From positions 880,871 through 944,870 of the forward strand of contig NZ_NCSM01000014.1 in NCBI RefSeq assembly GCF_002224125.1: a stretch of 64,000 nucleotides of DNA, given 5' to 3'. The position numbers and the translations under genes were made by a program. Positions 22,887-31,463 of this stretch are shown here, piece after piece (position 1 is the stretch's first letter; each line of letters opens with the position of its first letter). The DNA comes from Streptomyces sp. NBS 14/10 (lineage in GTDB: Bacteria; Actinomycetota; Actinomycetes; Streptomycetales; Streptomycetaceae). The notes under the pieces are model-generated. The model made no database searches, was not told the DNA's origin, and was given only the letters and a program-made list of their open reading frames with translations.

Positions 22887-25800
22887 ATGGTCCGTGATCC
22901 GCAAGTCCCGCGATCCCCGCGATCCCCGCAAGCCCCGCAGTCCCCGCACGCCCTCGCCGACGAACTGCTCGCCGCCCTCGATCCGCTGCCCTACCCGAGC
23001 CGGATGCGGGAGCTGGCCCTGCGAGCGCGGGCGGCGAGCGCGCACGGACAACTGGCGGGGCTGCTCGAAGAGCTGTCGGAGCGTGGCGGGTACGAGCGGG
23101 CGCTGGCCGTGACTGCCGCGGCGGTCGGCGGCCGGACCGGCTATCTGGAACGGCGGCTGGCCGATCCCGACCCCGTCGTACGCGGCCACGCCCTCAAGGC
23201 CGCGCGCCGCGGACAGCTCACGGACGCCGCGCTGGAGGCCGCCTTCGAGGACGCTCCCGCCGCCATACGGCGCCAGCTGGCCCGTGCCGTCGTCGCCGGG
23301 CGGCGCACCGCGCTCGCCGACCGCCTCGTCGAGCCCCTGCGGGAACGCTGGGGCGACGCGGAGGCGGCCCGGCTGCTGCCCGCCTGCGGGCCCGAGACCG
23401 TCGCCCGGCTGCTCCCGGACCTCTTCCACGCCGTCACCAGCTGGCGCGCCCTCGCCTCCCGCCACCCAGCCGCGGTCCTCGACGAGGCCGAGCGGCAGCT
23501 GGCCGCGCTCCCCGAGGCGCTGCGCCACCACTGGTGGTTCCGCCACGCCCCCTGCGTAGCGCTCGCGGCCTCCGCCGAGCCGCAGCGGGTCCTCGGGCTG
23601 CTGGAGCAGCTGTGCCACAGCGTGCTGCCGCTTCCGGTGCGGCATCGGCTGGGCGCGCTGGCCGCCGCCGAGCCCGGCCGTACGATACGGCTGCTGCTGG
23701 CGCCCGAACACGCCGGAGTCCTGCGCGGGCGGGGCCCGGAGCGGGCCGTGCTGCGGCGACTGGTCCGCGCGGACCCGCCCGAACTGGTCGACCTGGCACG
23801 GGCGCTGGGCCACGACGCCCAGGCTCTGTCCCGGCTGCTGGCCGCCCTGCCGCCCGCCCGCCGCCCCGACTTCTTCGACGCGGCCGTCGCCGAACGCGAC
23901 CTGAGCCGTGGCGATGTGGAGCCCGACCTGCTCGAGGTGCTGCCCCGGCCGCGCCGGGAGGCGGAGGCCCGCCGGATGGCCGCGCGGGCGCGTGAGCGGG
24001 GCGCGCACTGGGCCACGGTGCTGGAGTCGGTCGCGTATCTGCCGGTCGAGGAGGCGCGCGATGAACTGCTGCGGGCCGCCCGCCGCTCCTCGGCCGACGA
24101 CCGCGCGCTGGCCTACCCGCTCCTCGTACGCAACGCCGCCCGCTCCGGCGACCCGGACGCGGTCATCTCGCTGCTGGCCCTGCTGGAGCGGCTGCGCAAC
24201 GAACAGGACCCGGTGCGGTCGGCCGCGCTGCGCGCACTGGCCGAAACGCACCCCTCCCTCTTCCCCGACGCGGCCGCCGAACACCTGGACCGGATCGCCA
24301 CCGACGCCATCGAGGCACGCGACTCCTCGCCGGCGACCCGGCAGGCCCTGCGCCTCCTGGCCGTCGCCCTCCTGCGGGAACACGCCGTCACCGGCCGGCG
24401 GGAGCTGATCGGCTGGGCGCTGCGCACCGTCACCCGGCTCGCCGGGAACGTCGGCCGCACCGACCTGGGCCGGCTCGACCACACCCTGCGGCACGGCCAG
24501 GAACAGGCGGTCTTCGAAGCGCTGCGGCCATGGCTGGAGGCGGGCGCCGACCGGGTCGACCACGAGCTGACCTTCGCCCTCACCCGCTCGCTCGGGCGCC
24601 GCGCCCACGCCATGCCCGAGCTGCAGGAACTGCTGCGGCAGGCCATTCAGTTCGGCAGCAATACGACCATCCGAACGGCCGTGGGGCTGTGGCTCGACGA
24701 CCCCGCACGGCGCGATGAGCGGGTCGCCGAACTGCTCGCCCTCGAGCCCTCGGCCGCCGTGCTGCCGCCCGTCCTCGCGGTGCTGACGCACCGCCGGACC
24801 GATCTGCTCGACGTCGTGCTGGACGACACCCCTCCCTACGGCCGCTTCCTGACGCCCGGCAGCCACTGGACGCCCCCGGTCGACCAGAGCGCCGGCCGCT
24901 GGCTGCCCCGCCAGCGCGCCGCCGCGGCCCGGCTCCTCGCCCGCGCCGCCGCCGACGGCTCGCTGCGCACGGACCAGCGCACGGCGGCCATCGCCGCCGC
25001 CGCGCGCATCCCGGACTACGGCGCCGAGACCGCCCTGGCCTGGACCGACTCCGAAGACGTGGCCCTGGCGGAGGCCGCCCTCGCGGCCCTGGCCCGGACC
25101 GACCGCCCGGGGGACCACCTTCCCCTGCTGCTCACCTACGCGGGCGGTGACCGGGCCCGGGTGGCGGTCTACGCGGGCACGAGGGCATCCCAGTACGTGG
25201 CGCCGGCGCGGCTGGAGGGGCTGCTGCGCGGGGTGCTCGCGCCGGCCGTGCCCGCGAAGGTCACCAGCCGGAAGGAGGCCGCGCGGCTGGCCGCCACCCG
25301 GCTGCCGACCGCCGACGCCGCCGCGCTGCTCGCCGACGTGTACGACGCGCCGGGCCAGCACCACGATGTGCGGGAGGCCTGTGTGGCCTTCGCGACCGGG
25401 CTGCTCGGCCACGAGTCCGCCTGGGAGCTGCTGTCGGCCGCCGCCCGTGGGCGGCGCGAACTGCGGTGGGTTGTGCTGCGCAACCGCCCACTGGACCTGC
25501 CCGAACTCCACCGGGCCCGCTACGCCCGCCTCGTACAGGACGCATGCGACACGGACGACCCCGAGGTCGCCTGGGCGGGCCACGCCGCGCTCGCCACCTG
25601 GTCCCCCTGGGCGCCGGACGCGGCGGCGGTGCTGGTGGCCGCCGCCACCGACCTGGACGACCGGGCCTGCTGGCAGTCCGCCGCCGACGCGCTGATCGAC
25701 CTGATGGCCGCCGTGCCCGGCGGCATACCCGCGGACAACCCCCTGGCCTGGGTCCTCGCTGCCCTCGCCGCCGCCGACGCCCACCCGCACGTGCCCGACG

Positions 25801-26321
25801 CCGAACCGGACCGTGACCGCCCGGCCCGCCGCCGCATCCGGCGCATCACCGACAGACTGGCCCAGCACAGCCGGATGCGGCCGGGCACGATGCGGCCCGT
25901 GGCGACCGCGGCGGCCGAACTCCTCGCGGGCTACGAGCCCTTCGTCGCCGACGCCGCCCATGTGCTCGTCAACGCCGTCGACCTGGACGCCGAGCCCCGT
26001 GTCCTCACCGCCGCACTCGCCCGGCTGGCCCGTCTGCACGCCACCCGGCCCGCGCTCGCGGCCCATACCGCCGACGCCCTCAGCCAGAGGCTGCGCACCG
26101 CCTCCCGGCCCGGCCGGAGCGAGGCCCTGCTGCGGGCCGCTCGCGACCTCGGCGACGACGGCGCACTCGCCTCCGGGCTGTTCGCCGTCACCCTCACCGA
26201 CGTGGGCGGCGCCCGTACGGAATGGGCGGAGCCCTGGCGGACCCGGCTGCGCGCGCTGCGCCGCCACCCGCACCCGGACGTCCGCGATGCCGCGCTGTTT
26301 CTGACGACCGCGCAGGAGTGA
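22887..26321 (+). CDS. Large HEAT-repeat-like protein of unknown function
   Basis: A 1144-residue protein built almost wholly of Ala/Leu/Arg-rich helices in repeated pairs (for example LADPDPVVRGHALKAAR, EDVALAEAALAALA), resembling an alpha-solenoid. After ATG 22887 there is a short Pro/Ser repeat (PRSPRSPQAPQSP) encoded by near-perfect CCCCGC repeats. No catalytic motif or membrane segment is seen. An upstream in-frame ATG at 22782 would cross the 18-bp palindrome and is less likely. Scaffold or protein-binding roles are inferred from the fold type only. The opposite strand is open over a long distance, but that is a GC artefact. Confidence 0.72.
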   Translation: MVRDPQVPRSPRSPQAPQSPHALADELLAALDPLPYPSRMRELALRARAASAHGQLAGLLEELSERGGYERALAVTAAAVGGRTGYLERRLADPDPVVRGHALKAARRGQLTDAALEAAFEDAPAAIRRQLARAVVAGRRTALADRLVEPLRERWGDAEAARLLPACGPETVARLLPDLFHAVTSWRALASRHPAAVLDEAERQLAALPEALRHHWWFRHAPCVALAASAEPQRVLGLLEQLCHSVLPLPVRHRLGALAAAEPGRTIRLLLAPEHAGVLRGRGPERAVLRRLVRADPPELVDLARALGHDAQALSRLLAALPPARRPDFFDAAVAERDLSRGDVEPDLLEVLPRPRREAEARRMAARARERGAHWATVLESVAYLPVEEARDELLRAARRSSADDRALAYPLLVRNAARSGDPDAVISLLALLERLRNEQDPVRSAALRALAETHPSLFPDAAAEHLDRIATDAIEARDSSPATRQALRLLAVALLREHAVTGRRELIGWALRTVTRLAGNVGRTDLGRLDHTLRHGQEQAVFEALRPWLEAGADRVDHELTFALTRSLGRRAHAMPELQELLRQAIQFGSNTTIRTAVGLWLDDPARRDERVAELLALEPSAAVLPPVLAVLTHRRTDLLDVVLDDTPPYGRFLTPGSHWTPPVDQSAGRWLPRQRAAAARLLARAAADGSLRTDQRTAAIAAAARIPDYGAETALAWTDSEDVALAEAALAALARTDRPGDHLPLLLTYAGGDRARVAVYAGTRASQYVAPARLEGLLRGVLAPAVPAKVTSRKEAARLAATRLPTADAAALLADVYDAPGQHHDVREACVAFATGLLGHESAWELLSAAARGRRELRWVVLRNRPLDLPELHRARYARLVQDACDTDDPEVAWAGHAALATWSPWAPDAAAVLVAAATDLDDRACWQSAADALIDLMAAVPGGIPADNPLAWVLAALAAADAHPHVPDAEPDRDRPARRRIRRITDRLAQHSRMRPGTMRPVATAAAELLAGYEPFVADAAHVLVNAVDLDAEPRVLTAALARLARLHATRPALAAHTADALSQRLRTASRPGRSEALLRAARDLGDDGALASGLFAVTLTDVGGARTEWAEPWRTRLRALRRHPHPDVRDAALFLTTAQE

Positions 26322-26340
26322 GCGCTCGTGAGCATGACGC

Positions 26341-28776
26341 CTAGTCATTCCGACGCCAGACCTGTTCCTCGAACTGGTAGCCGTACTCCGGGCGCCCCTT
26401 GACACCGCTGGTGCGGAACGGCGCGCCGTGGTCGTCGATCCGTATCGTCCCCTCGCGGTCGCCACTGGTCCAGTCGAGCTCCAGATACCAGCTGCAGTCG
26501 CAGCCGGACGTACGGGCGTTGACCAACAGCACCTCCGGGTCCGTGTCGGACACGCGATACGGAAAGCGGACGGCGGGGATCTGCTCGCCGGCGTCATTGC
26601 CGTCCGTCGGGACGGCCAGGGGGCGGGCGGCGTCCAGGTTGACGGAGAAGGCGCGCGGGGTGAGGGAGCCGCCGCAGCCGTTGTCCATCGTGAAGGAGGA
26701 CCAGGGCAGCGAGGTGCGCCGCCCCACCACCCGCACGTGCAGGGCCTGCAGCACGACGGCCGACTCCGAGCGGCCCTTCACCGTCATCTCGACGTTCGTC
26801 GTGCCGCCGTGCACCGCACCATGCGCGGACGCCCAGGCCGCGGCGTCCTGCTCGACGGGCGGTGGGGCGACCTGGGTCGGGGGACGGTTGATGAGATAGC
26901 GGTGACCGCAGCCGTTCTCCCAGACGTGGGAGCGAGTGCTGATGGTGAGCGGGGTGCCGCTGCCCGGCTTGTCGTCCCGCCCGCCGCCCGAGCCGCCGCC
27001 GCTGGATCCGCCCTGCCTGGGCGACGCGGAGGCGGACGCGCCGCCGCGCCGCTTGCCGCCCCGGGGTGAGGCCGACTCACGTCCGTCCGCCGTGTCGTCC
27101 TTCTTGAGCTCGCCCCGCGCGGTGGGGCGGGTTGATGGTGCGGTGCCTGACGCGGGCGCGGAGGGTGCGGGGGACGAGGGCGATGAGGGGGATGTGGCGG
27201 CCTCCTCTCGCTCGCCCCCGGTGGTCGACCGCACCTCCACGGCCGTGAGAGCGAGAACCGCCGCCGCGGCCGCCCCGAGCACCAGCCCCCACGGTCGTCT
27301 CCGCCAGGCGCGACGCCCGTCCGTCCGCCTCCCCGCGCCGTCCACCGCCGGCACGGGCCACAACGCCCCGCGCCCCGCCGCGCCCCTGCCCCTTCCCGCA
27401 GCCCCCGCCGCGCGTCCGCCCCGCGCCACGTTGCCCCCAACCGCGGGCCGGTCGCCACCGGCCCGCGCCCGCTGCCGCTCGGCCGACGGACCGTCACCCC
27501 CACGTGCCCCCGGTCCCGCGCCAACACCGCCCGCACCCGAGGCACCACCCTGCCCGGCCTCGCGCCCTGCCACGCCTTCGGCGTTGGGGGCTGCCTTGGT
27601 GTGGCCGAAGGCCGCCGTGGCCCGGCGTGCGGAAGTGTTGCTCCCCGTGGTGGCGTCCTTCGCCGTGCCGTCCGCCTCGCTCGCGCGGGCCCGTGACGGC
27701 TCGGCCGGCGTGGCGTGGGCCTCCGCTGTTCTCGCCGACGACGCGTCAACCGCGGTGTCACGCCCGACCCTCGGACCCGGCTCACCCGACACGGCGGCGT
27801 CGGCGGTCAACGGGCCCCCGAGGCCGGTCGCGCCATCGGCACCGCAATCCGCCGTCCGCCCAGCACCCGACTCCGCGGGGCCCGGGCCTCCCTCGTCAAC
27901 GATCGGCCGATCGCCCTCGCGGGGCGCGGCAGCGGGGGAGGCTGCGGGGGCGAAGGGTGCGCGCGGTTGGCCGATGTTCGGGGCGGCAGTGCCGCGCGCC
28001 TGCGCCGCCGACGGTGCGGGCGGGCGGTGGTCCGGCTCGGCCGGGGGTGAAAAGTTCCGTCGCCCGGTGGGGATCGGCGAACCGGCGGTCGCGCGCGGTC
28101 GCTCCGCTCCGCGCGGCTCGCCGTCGGTGTCGGCCGCCGACCGCCGCTCCTCATCGCCGCCTTCGGCAGCCGCCTGCCCCGCCGCGTCGTGGCGGTCGGC
28201 GGTGAGCCCTGCCACGTCCTGCTCTCTGTCGCTCTGCCCCGCCGGGCCGGGGGTGCGGGCGGCCTGTGACGGGTGATGGCGCGGGTCGGCGGCCCGCCCC
28301 GACTTGTGGCCGTCGGCGGTTCGCCCTTCGGTCTCGGCGGCTCCAACGGTCGGCGTCGTCGGGGTGGGAGGGCCGGCGGTCCGTCCAGCCGGATCGGGCG
28401 CCCCGGCAGCCGGCGCGGCCGAGCCGCGCTTGGCGGTGGCGCGCCCTGACGCGCCGTCCGGCGTGGTCGTCGGCACGCTGCCGCCCCGGCCGGAGGCCGC
28501 TCGTCTTGCCGCGTCCGCCAGGAGCCACCGGCGGTGTAAGGCGATCAGCTCCTCCGATGTGGCTCCGCACAGCCGCGCGAAGCGCTCCACCGGCGCGTAC
28601 TCCGCCGGCACCGCGTCACCGTTGCAGTAGCGGTGCAGCGTCGACGTGCTGACGTGCAGTCGCGTGGCCAGTGCGCCGTAGCTTTGGCCCGATCGGTCCT
28701 TCAGCCTGCGCAGACTCTCCGCGAACTCGGTGATCTCTTCCCCGTTGCTCACCTGAACCACCCCCCACGATTCCAT
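26341..28776 (-). CDS. Membrane-anchored XRE-family protein with long disordered linker
   Basis: About 811 residues. The N-terminal HTH (EFAESLRRLKDRSGQSYGALATRLHVSTSTLHRYCNG, shown by its parts EFAESLRRLKDRSG and TSTLHRYCNG) lies at residues about 17-53. Then come some 400 residues of Ala/Gly/Pro/Thr-rich low-complexity sequence, one transmembrane helix (about 495-515) and an extracytoplasmic domain with two CG pairs (ENGCGHRYLI, DNGCGGSL, SGCDCSWYL). The topology suits a one-component membrane sensor. ATG 28776 is chosen, with GTG 28751 as alternative. Leu codon 28537-28539 is TTA, implying bldA control. Ligand and targets unknown. Confidence 0.75.
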   Translation of the reverse strand: MESWGVVQVSNGEEITEFAESLRRLKDRSGQSYGALATRLHVSTSTLHRYCNGDAVPAEYAPVERFARLCGATSEELIALHRRWLLADAARRAASGRGGSVPTTTPDGASGRATAKRGSAAPAAGAPDPAGRTAGPPTPTTPTVGAAETEGRTADGHKSGRAADPRHHPSQAARTPGPAGQSDREQDVAGLTADRHDAAGQAAAEGGDEERRSAADTDGEPRGAERPRATAGSPIPTGRRNFSPPAEPDHRPPAPSAAQARGTAAPNIGQPRAPFAPAASPAAAPREGDRPIVDEGGPGPAESGAGRTADCGADGATGLGGPLTADAAVSGEPGPRVGRDTAVDASSARTAEAHATPAEPSRARASEADGTAKDATTGSNTSARRATAAFGHTKAAPNAEGVAGREAGQGGASGAGGVGAGPGARGGDGPSAERQRARAGGDRPAVGGNVARGGRAAGAAGRGRGAAGRGALWPVPAVDGAGRRTDGRRAWRRRPWGLVLGAAAAAVLALTAVEVRSTTGGEREEAATSPSSPSSPAPSAPASGTAPSTRPTARGELKKDDTADGRESASPRGGKRRGGASASASPRQGGSSGGGSGGGRDDKPGSGTPLTISTRSHVWENGCGHRYLINRPPTQVAPPPVEQDAAAWASAHGAVHGGTTNVEMTVKGRSESAVVLQALHVRVVGRRTSLPWSSFTMDNGCGGSLTPRAFSVNLDAARPLAVPTDGNDAGEQIPAVRFPYRVSDTDPEVLLVNARTSGCDCSWYLELDWTSGDREGTIRIDDHGAPFRTSGVKGRPEYGYQFEEQVWRRND

Positions 28777-29032
28777 ACACCGCCACCCGCGCTCAGGTTC
28801 CACCGTCCCGCGACCGCGTTCCAGGCTGTTGTTATTCCCCCAAGTCAGAGTACGTGTAGGCATTCCAGCGTCCCGGATGCCACGCCACCCGTAGCGGCGG
28901 CGGCACGGCGACGCCCACGCTGGGAACCGGCCGCCGCGACCGCCGTGGCGTATCACAGTCTTGGACCGCAATGCCCCGGTCCGGGCAGATCCGGTCCGTA
29001 CAGACGCGGGCCGAAGAGACGGGAAACACCTC

Positions 29033-29668
29033 ATGCACAGGCACAAGCACAAGCGCTCCCTCCGCGTCGGCCTCGGCGCCCTCGCCGCGGTCACCGCGGC
29101 CGCCGCGGCCGTTGTCGGGGCCGGAACGGCCCAGGCGAGCGTTCAGGCGGTTCCGGCCCATCTGGTGCCCAAGGAACTGCCGCCGCACCCGAAGTCGGAC
29201 TGGTACGCGAGCGACGTCACCAAGGGTCTGCCGGAGAACGGTCCGTTCTGCGTCGAGCACACGCTGCCCTCGGCGGGCGCCACCCACCGGACGTTCTGGA
29301 CCGAGTACGACACGAGCGCGAGCCAGGTCGTCGTCAGGACCGGGACCGTGGACGCCGCCCGCAAGCTCGCCGCGGCCGCCGAGAAGAAGATCCAGAACTG
29401 CGCCTCCGACTGGGTGCGGGCCCACCCGGAGGGCACCGCCTCCTGGCGGGACTATGGAGCGGTTCAGGCGGAGGACGGGGCCCACGTCTACGGCGTCCAC
29501 ACCTCGTACCCGGACTCCGAGCCGGGCATCCACCTCTTCGGGGTGGGCCGCGACGGACGGACCGTGACCATCGTCCAGTGGGGCGAGATGGGCGGCTACG
29601 ACCAGGCCCCGGTGGCCGACTTCGAGCGGACCACGACGACCGCGGTCGTCAAGCTCTACCAGGAGTAG
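29033..29668 (+). CDS. Secreted protein, PknH-type sensor-domain-like
   Basis: A 211-residue exported protein. The signal peptide (MHRHKHKRSLRVGLGALAA, then a hydrophobic run ending AQA-S) is clear. The mature part has two cysteines (FCVEH and QNCASDW) spaced as in extracellular PknH-like sensor domains, and a TVTIVQWGEMGGYD core. ATG 29033 starts the signal peptide; in-frame codons upstream lack one. It is divergent from the membrane XRE protein with 256 bp between, where I see no gene. Confidence 0.72.
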   Translation: MHRHKHKRSLRVGLGALAAVTAAAAAVVGAGTAQASVQAVPAHLVPKELPPHPKSDWYASDVTKGLPENGPFCVEHTLPSAGATHRTFWTEYDTSASQVVVRTGTVDAARKLAAAAEKKIQNCASDWVRAHPEGTASWRDYGAVQAEDGAHVYGVHTSYPDSEPGIHLFGVGRDGRTVTIVQWGEMGGYDQAPVADFERTTTTAVVKLYQE

Positions 29669-29792
29669 CGCTCAGGGGGAGCAGCCACCGGAAGCGTTGT
29701 TCGCCCGGAGGCACCGCGTATCGAGGGGACCGTGTCCGGCCGTGTCGGCTACGCGCGCGCAAGGGGGGTGCGCGTCGTCGTCACGCCGGCGA

Positions 29793-29816
29793 GTGTGGTG
29801 ACAGCGGTCACCACAC
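29793..29816. promoter_or_regulatory. 10-bp perfect inverted repeat before GPP34 gene
   Basis: GTGTGGTGAC-AGCG-GTCACCACAC lies between the secreted-protein gene and the GPP34 gene. It can serve as terminator of the former or operator of the latter; the 4-nt loop allows a stable hairpin. Confidence 0.5.
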
Positions 29817-29900
29817 CGGTTCTCGGGAGGCGGGCGCCTCCGGGCGAGCGGCGTGCGTGGGGCCGTCGTGAAGTGACGCCTCGGGGGTACTGAGGAGATC

Positions 29901-30617
29901 GTGGTCAATGAGGCAGGTCGCAGATCCCTGGAGGCCCCCGTGCCCAATGGTTCCCTCTCACTCGCAGCCAAGCTTTATCTGCTGGCCTGGGATCCCCGGA
30001 CCGGACGGCCCGCCGATCCCGATCATCTGCCGTATCTGGTGCGGGCCGGGGCCCTCACCGAGCTCGCGCAGCGCGGGATGCTGGCCGACGAGGACGGCGT
30101 CGCGCGGCCGGTCGCCGACGCCAGGACCGGGGATCCGGCGCTCGACTCGCTGCTCGAACTTATCTTCGAATCTCGGCCGCATACCTGGCAGGTCTGGGTG
30201 AGGCACCACGCACGGCTGACCGAGCGTGCGGTGCGCGACCAGCTCGTGGCGGCCGGCTATGTGCGGGCCAAGGGCAGGCGGGCACTGGGGCTGCTGCCCG
30301 TCAAGGAGTACGAGCTGGAGCGCCCGGATGTGGTGGCGGGGATGCGGGAGGGCGTGGTGCGGCTGCTGCGCGGTGGGCAGAGCGTGTCGGAGGTGTCCAC
30401 CGGGGATGCGGCGCTCGTCGCCCTCGCCGCTGCGGGCGAGCTGCGGACCGTCGTGACGGCCGCGGACGCCAGGGCGCACAAGGCCCGGATCGCCGAGCTG
30501 GCGCGGCGCAGCGGCCAGGTGGGGCCCGCATTGGAGAAGGCGCTCGGGCAGGTGCGGTCGGCGGTGGCGGTCGCGGTCACCGGAGTGACGCTCTCGGGCA
30601 CCTTGGCGGCCGGGTGA
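29901..30617 (+). CDS. GPP34 (GOLPH3/Vps74-like) family protein
   Basis: A 238-residue protein of the Golgi phosphoprotein 3 family, which in eukaryotes binds phosphoinositide membranes; streptomycetes carry many paralogues of unknown role. The typical features are the start SLSLAAKLYLLAWDP, ALTELAQRGML, DSLLELI and the C-terminal GDAALVALAAAGELRTVV region. GTG 29901 has GGAG very close; GTG 29940 is an alternative start. Function in bacteria is not known. Confidence 0.82.
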   Translation: MVNEAGRRSLEAPVPNGSLSLAAKLYLLAWDPRTGRPADPDHLPYLVRAGALTELAQRGMLADEDGVARPVADARTGDPALDSLLELIFESRPHTWQVWVRHHARLTERAVRDQLVAAGYVRAKGRRALGLLPVKEYELERPDVVAGMREGVVRLLRGGQSVSEVSTGDAALVALAAAGELRTVVTAADARAHKARIAELARRSGQVGPALEKALGQVRSAVAVAVTGVTLSGTLAAG

Positions 30618-30818
30618 GGAGCGGGGCGCGGCGACACGGGGGACAGGGGGAGCAACGGGAAGCCGGGGCGCGGCGAGGCGGGGGCGACGGGGGATTGCGG
30701 GGATCAGGGGGCAGGCGAGACGCAAGGGAGTGGGCGGCAGGGGAGCAGGGTGCCCGGGAGAGGGGGGCGGCCCGGCATCGGCGCCGGGCGCGGCGGGCAC
30801 CGCCGGTCGCCCTGCCCC

Positions 30819-31235
30819 TCAGGCCTCCCGCAGCAGCACGGCCAGGTCGTGGTCGAGGTCCAGCCGCTCGCTTTCGCTGCCCTCGGGCACCAGGGCGTAC
30901 GACCGGTCGAGGAAGAGCTGGAGATCGTCGGTGTCGAACTGGACCATGGCCATGCCCTCCGGGGCGTGGAACTCCAGAACGGTGCGGTGCGGGCCGCACG
31001 GCCACACCAGCACATCGCCGCTGCCCGCCGGGCCCCGCAGCCCGGCCGTCAGCAGCTCACGCCCGAAGGTCCACTCCACCGCCTCCCCGTCCAGGGAGGC
31101 GGTGGGCGGGAAGGAGACGCGCACGGCGAACGGGTCCTCGCGTTCGTAGCGCAGGCATGCGGGGATGGCGCGTGCCTCGGGCGTCGACGCGATGAGGCGG
31201 GCCTGGACGGCTTGGTCGATGACGGTGGTGGTCAC
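30819..31235 (-). CDS. SsgA-like protein (SALP), sporulation/cell division regulator
   Basis: A 138-residue member of the actinobacterial SsgA/SsgB family. It shows IPACLRYEREDPFAVRVSFP, EWTFGRELLTAGL, GSGDVLVWPCGPHRTVLEF and the LDLDHDLAVLL end. SALPs steer septum placement and spore-wall steps; which paralogue this is cannot be told from sequence alone. It is a single gene, convergent with the GPP34 gene. Confidence 0.9.
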   Translation of the reverse strand: MTTTVIDQAVQARLIASTPEARAIPACLRYEREDPFAVRVSFPPTASLDGEAVEWTFGRELLTAGLRGPAGSGDVLVWPCGPHRTVLEFHAPEGMAMVQFDTDDLQLFLDRSYALVPEGSESERLDLDHDLAVLLREA

Positions 31236-31324
31236 AACGCCTGCTCCTTGCGATCGGTGCGGGTCCTTGCCTCTCTACGTCTGTAAGACGTATGGGCTAT
31301 GACCCCAGTGCACCCGCGGCGGAC

Positions 31325-31338
31325 GTGACGTGTGTCAC
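31325..31338. promoter_or_regulatory. Crp-like site upstream of sigma/anti-sigma fusion
   Basis: GTGACGTGTGTCAC keeps the GTGA-6-TCAC arrangement of Crp sites and is embedded in a longer dyad CGTGAC-4-GTCACG. It lies 126 bp upstream of ATG 31464. Confidence 0.45.
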
Positions 31339-31463
31339 GACCATATTTTCGGGTGGAGATGCGACATTTAGGCTTGCGGAATCCACGCAAAGTCTCAGGT
31401 GCCGTGCTGAGCTGTTACAAAACCGCGGCTGCGGCGAGGCATCACTTCAGGGGTTGTTCCACC

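Noticed and set aside
21210..26597. Very long open frame (about 1795 codons) on the minus strand opposite the large repeat protein
   Set aside because: Only its last 489 codons, from 22679, are the aldehyde dehydrogenase. The rest is a GC-driven antisense artefact: low-complexity Gly/Arg/Gln sequence and no family match.
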